Assembly: GCA_017379955.1 (NCBI GenBank) | Contig: JAFNVE010000061.1 | Span: forward strand, 1 to 17,441 | Reading direction: 5' to 3' | Length of the DNA: 17,441 nt | Source of the DNA: Tidjanibacter sp. | GTDB taxonomy: Bacteria > Bacteroidota > Bacteroidia > Bacteroidales > Rikenellaceae | Shown here: positions 16,671 through 17,441 of the stretch, in pieces | Layout of the letters: each line of letters opens with the position of its first letter | How positions within the stretch are numbered: position 1 is the stretch's first letter | Made by a program: the position numbers and the translations under genes | Notes under the pieces: model-generated | What the model saw: the letters and a program-made list of their open reading frames with translations, nothing else | Database searches by the model: none | What the model was told of the DNA's origin: nothing

Positions 16671-16712
16671 ATAAATTTTAATATTGTGTAACTAAAAAGA
16701 GGAAAAAAGGAT

Positions 16713-16720
16713 TATATTTG
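16713..16720 (+). promoter_or_regulatory. Candidate -7 element for the S46 peptidase
   Basis: TATATTTG matches TAnnTTTG, with a start expected near 16727 and a leader of about 68 A-rich bases. A good -33 partner is not seen. Confidence 0.5.
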
Positions 16721-16794
16721 CCAAAACCCCGACTTTCACAAAGAGAGAATTTTATACAAAGCATAATAACTAATAACAAAAACAAAGAAAAAAG

Positions 16795-17441
16795 ATGAAG
16801 AAATTAGTAGGTTTGCTTGCAGCGCTGATGGTTATCGGCTCGGCGCGTGCAGACGAAGGTATGTGGATGTTGCCCTACCTTGCAAAGATGAACATTGCCG
16901 ATATGCAGGCTAAGGGTCTGAAACTCTCGGCTGAGGATATCTATAATCCTAAGGGTGGCTCGTTGAAGGACGCTATCGTTATCTTTGGTGGCGGTTGCAC
17001 CGGTGAGATTGTGTCGCCTAACGGCCTTATTTTCACTAACCACCACTGCGGTTACAGCTATATTCAGGCGCTGAGTAGCTTGGAGCACGACTACCTGAAA
17101 AATGGTTTCTGGTCGATGTCGTACCAGGAGGAGATTCCCGCACCCGGTCTTTCGGTAACCTTCACCCGCGAGATTATCGATGTTACTGCTGATGTATTGG
17201 GTAATGTACCCGACTTGGCAAAGGGCGAGGAGTTCGACCGTATGGTTAGCGAGAACGCCCAGAAGGTACAGAAGAAGTTGGCTAAGAAGCACAAAAATAT
17301 GAGCGTGTCGGTGCAGAGCTTCTTTGGTGGTAATCAGTACTTTGCAATCGTGCAGGAGACCTACCGTGATGTACGTTTCGTAGGTGCACCTCCCTCGTCG
17401 ATTGGTAAGTTCGGTGGCGATACCGATAACTGGATGTGGCC
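16795..17441 (+). CDS. S46 family dipeptidyl-peptidase (DPP7/DPP11 type), 5' part
   Basis: Only the first 215 codons of a protein that is normally about 700 residues are present; the window ends inside it. A signal peptide (MKKLVGLLAALMVIGSARA, cleavage about 19/20) sends it to the periplasm, where S46 enzymes remove dipeptides from peptide N termini for amino-acid nutrition. The start DEGMWMLPYL is typical. The catalytic His is His84 in FTNHHCGYSYIQ, and the FGGDTDNWMWP block near the cut holds the catalytic Asp. The Ser and the residues deciding DPP7 versus DPP11 specificity lie beyond the window, so the subtype is open. Confidence 0.95.
   Translation, partial: MKKLVGLLAALMVIGSARADEGMWMLPYLAKMNIADMQAKGLKLSAEDIYNPKGGSLKDAIVIFGGGCTGEIVSPNGLIFTNHHCGYSYIQALSSLEHDYLKNGFWSMSYQEEIPAPGLSVTFTREIIDVTADVLGNVPDLAKGEEFDRMVSENAQKVQKKLAKKHKNMSVSVQSFFGGNQYFAIVQETYRDVRFVGAPPSSIGKFGGDTDNWMW

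Overview
The window reads as chromosomal DNA from a member of the Bacteroidales, most likely Alistipes/Rikenellaceae-like; the order is fairly sure, the family is a guess. The reasons are an F-type ATP synthase operon that starts with beta and epsilon, an epsilon subunit cut down to 83 residues, an a subunit with a long secreted N-terminal extension, a family S46 peptidase, A-rich leaders without clear Shine-Dalgarno sites, and promoters of the Bacteroidetes type (TTTG, about 20 bases, TAnnTTTG).

Layout. Positions 1-175 hold no gene but an approximately 119-base imperfect hairpin element just past the end of the atp operon. Positions 176-7801 are the complete ATP synthase operon on the minus strand, read atpD, atpC, a small four-helix membrane protein (AtpI-like), atpB, atpE, atpF, atpH, atpA, atpG, with a near-consensus promoter at 7839-7870. 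Two non-coding structures interrupt it: an 81-base-period direct repeat between atpE and atpF and a strong stem-loop between atpA and atpG. Upstream lies a type I mannose-6-phosphate isomerase gene (manA, minus). A divergent intergenic region then leads into a plus-strand ABC exporter pair (NatA/NatB-like ATPase and permease) that ends in a bidirectional intrinsic terminator. Converging on that terminator from the right are sppA (signal peptide peptidase) and a small secreted Gly/Met-rich protein. From about 13.9 kb everything is on the plus strand: an Mrp/ApbC-type P-loop ATPase, a 415-base AT-rich gap, nadA (quinolinate synthase), three copies of a two-hairpin repeat, and the start of a secreted S46 dipeptidyl-peptidase cut off by the window end.

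Functionally this is mostly housekeeping: energy conversion (ATP synthase), sugar phosphate metabolism (manA), envelope work (ABC exporter, SppA, secreted small protein, S46 peptidase), Fe-S handling (Mrp) and NAD synthesis (NadA, itself a 4Fe-4S enzyme). I do not see a clear new multi-gene system. The unusual material is non-coding: three different families of hairpin-forming repeats, an intercistronic stem-loop, and an AT-rich gap rich in GTTAATAA words at a point where gene direction switches, which is worth testing as a replication origin. Protein-level oddities are the truncated epsilon, the beta-subunit insertion, an Mrp protein without its CxxC motif, and a Met-rich loop in the ABC permease next to a Met/Gly-rich secreted protein.
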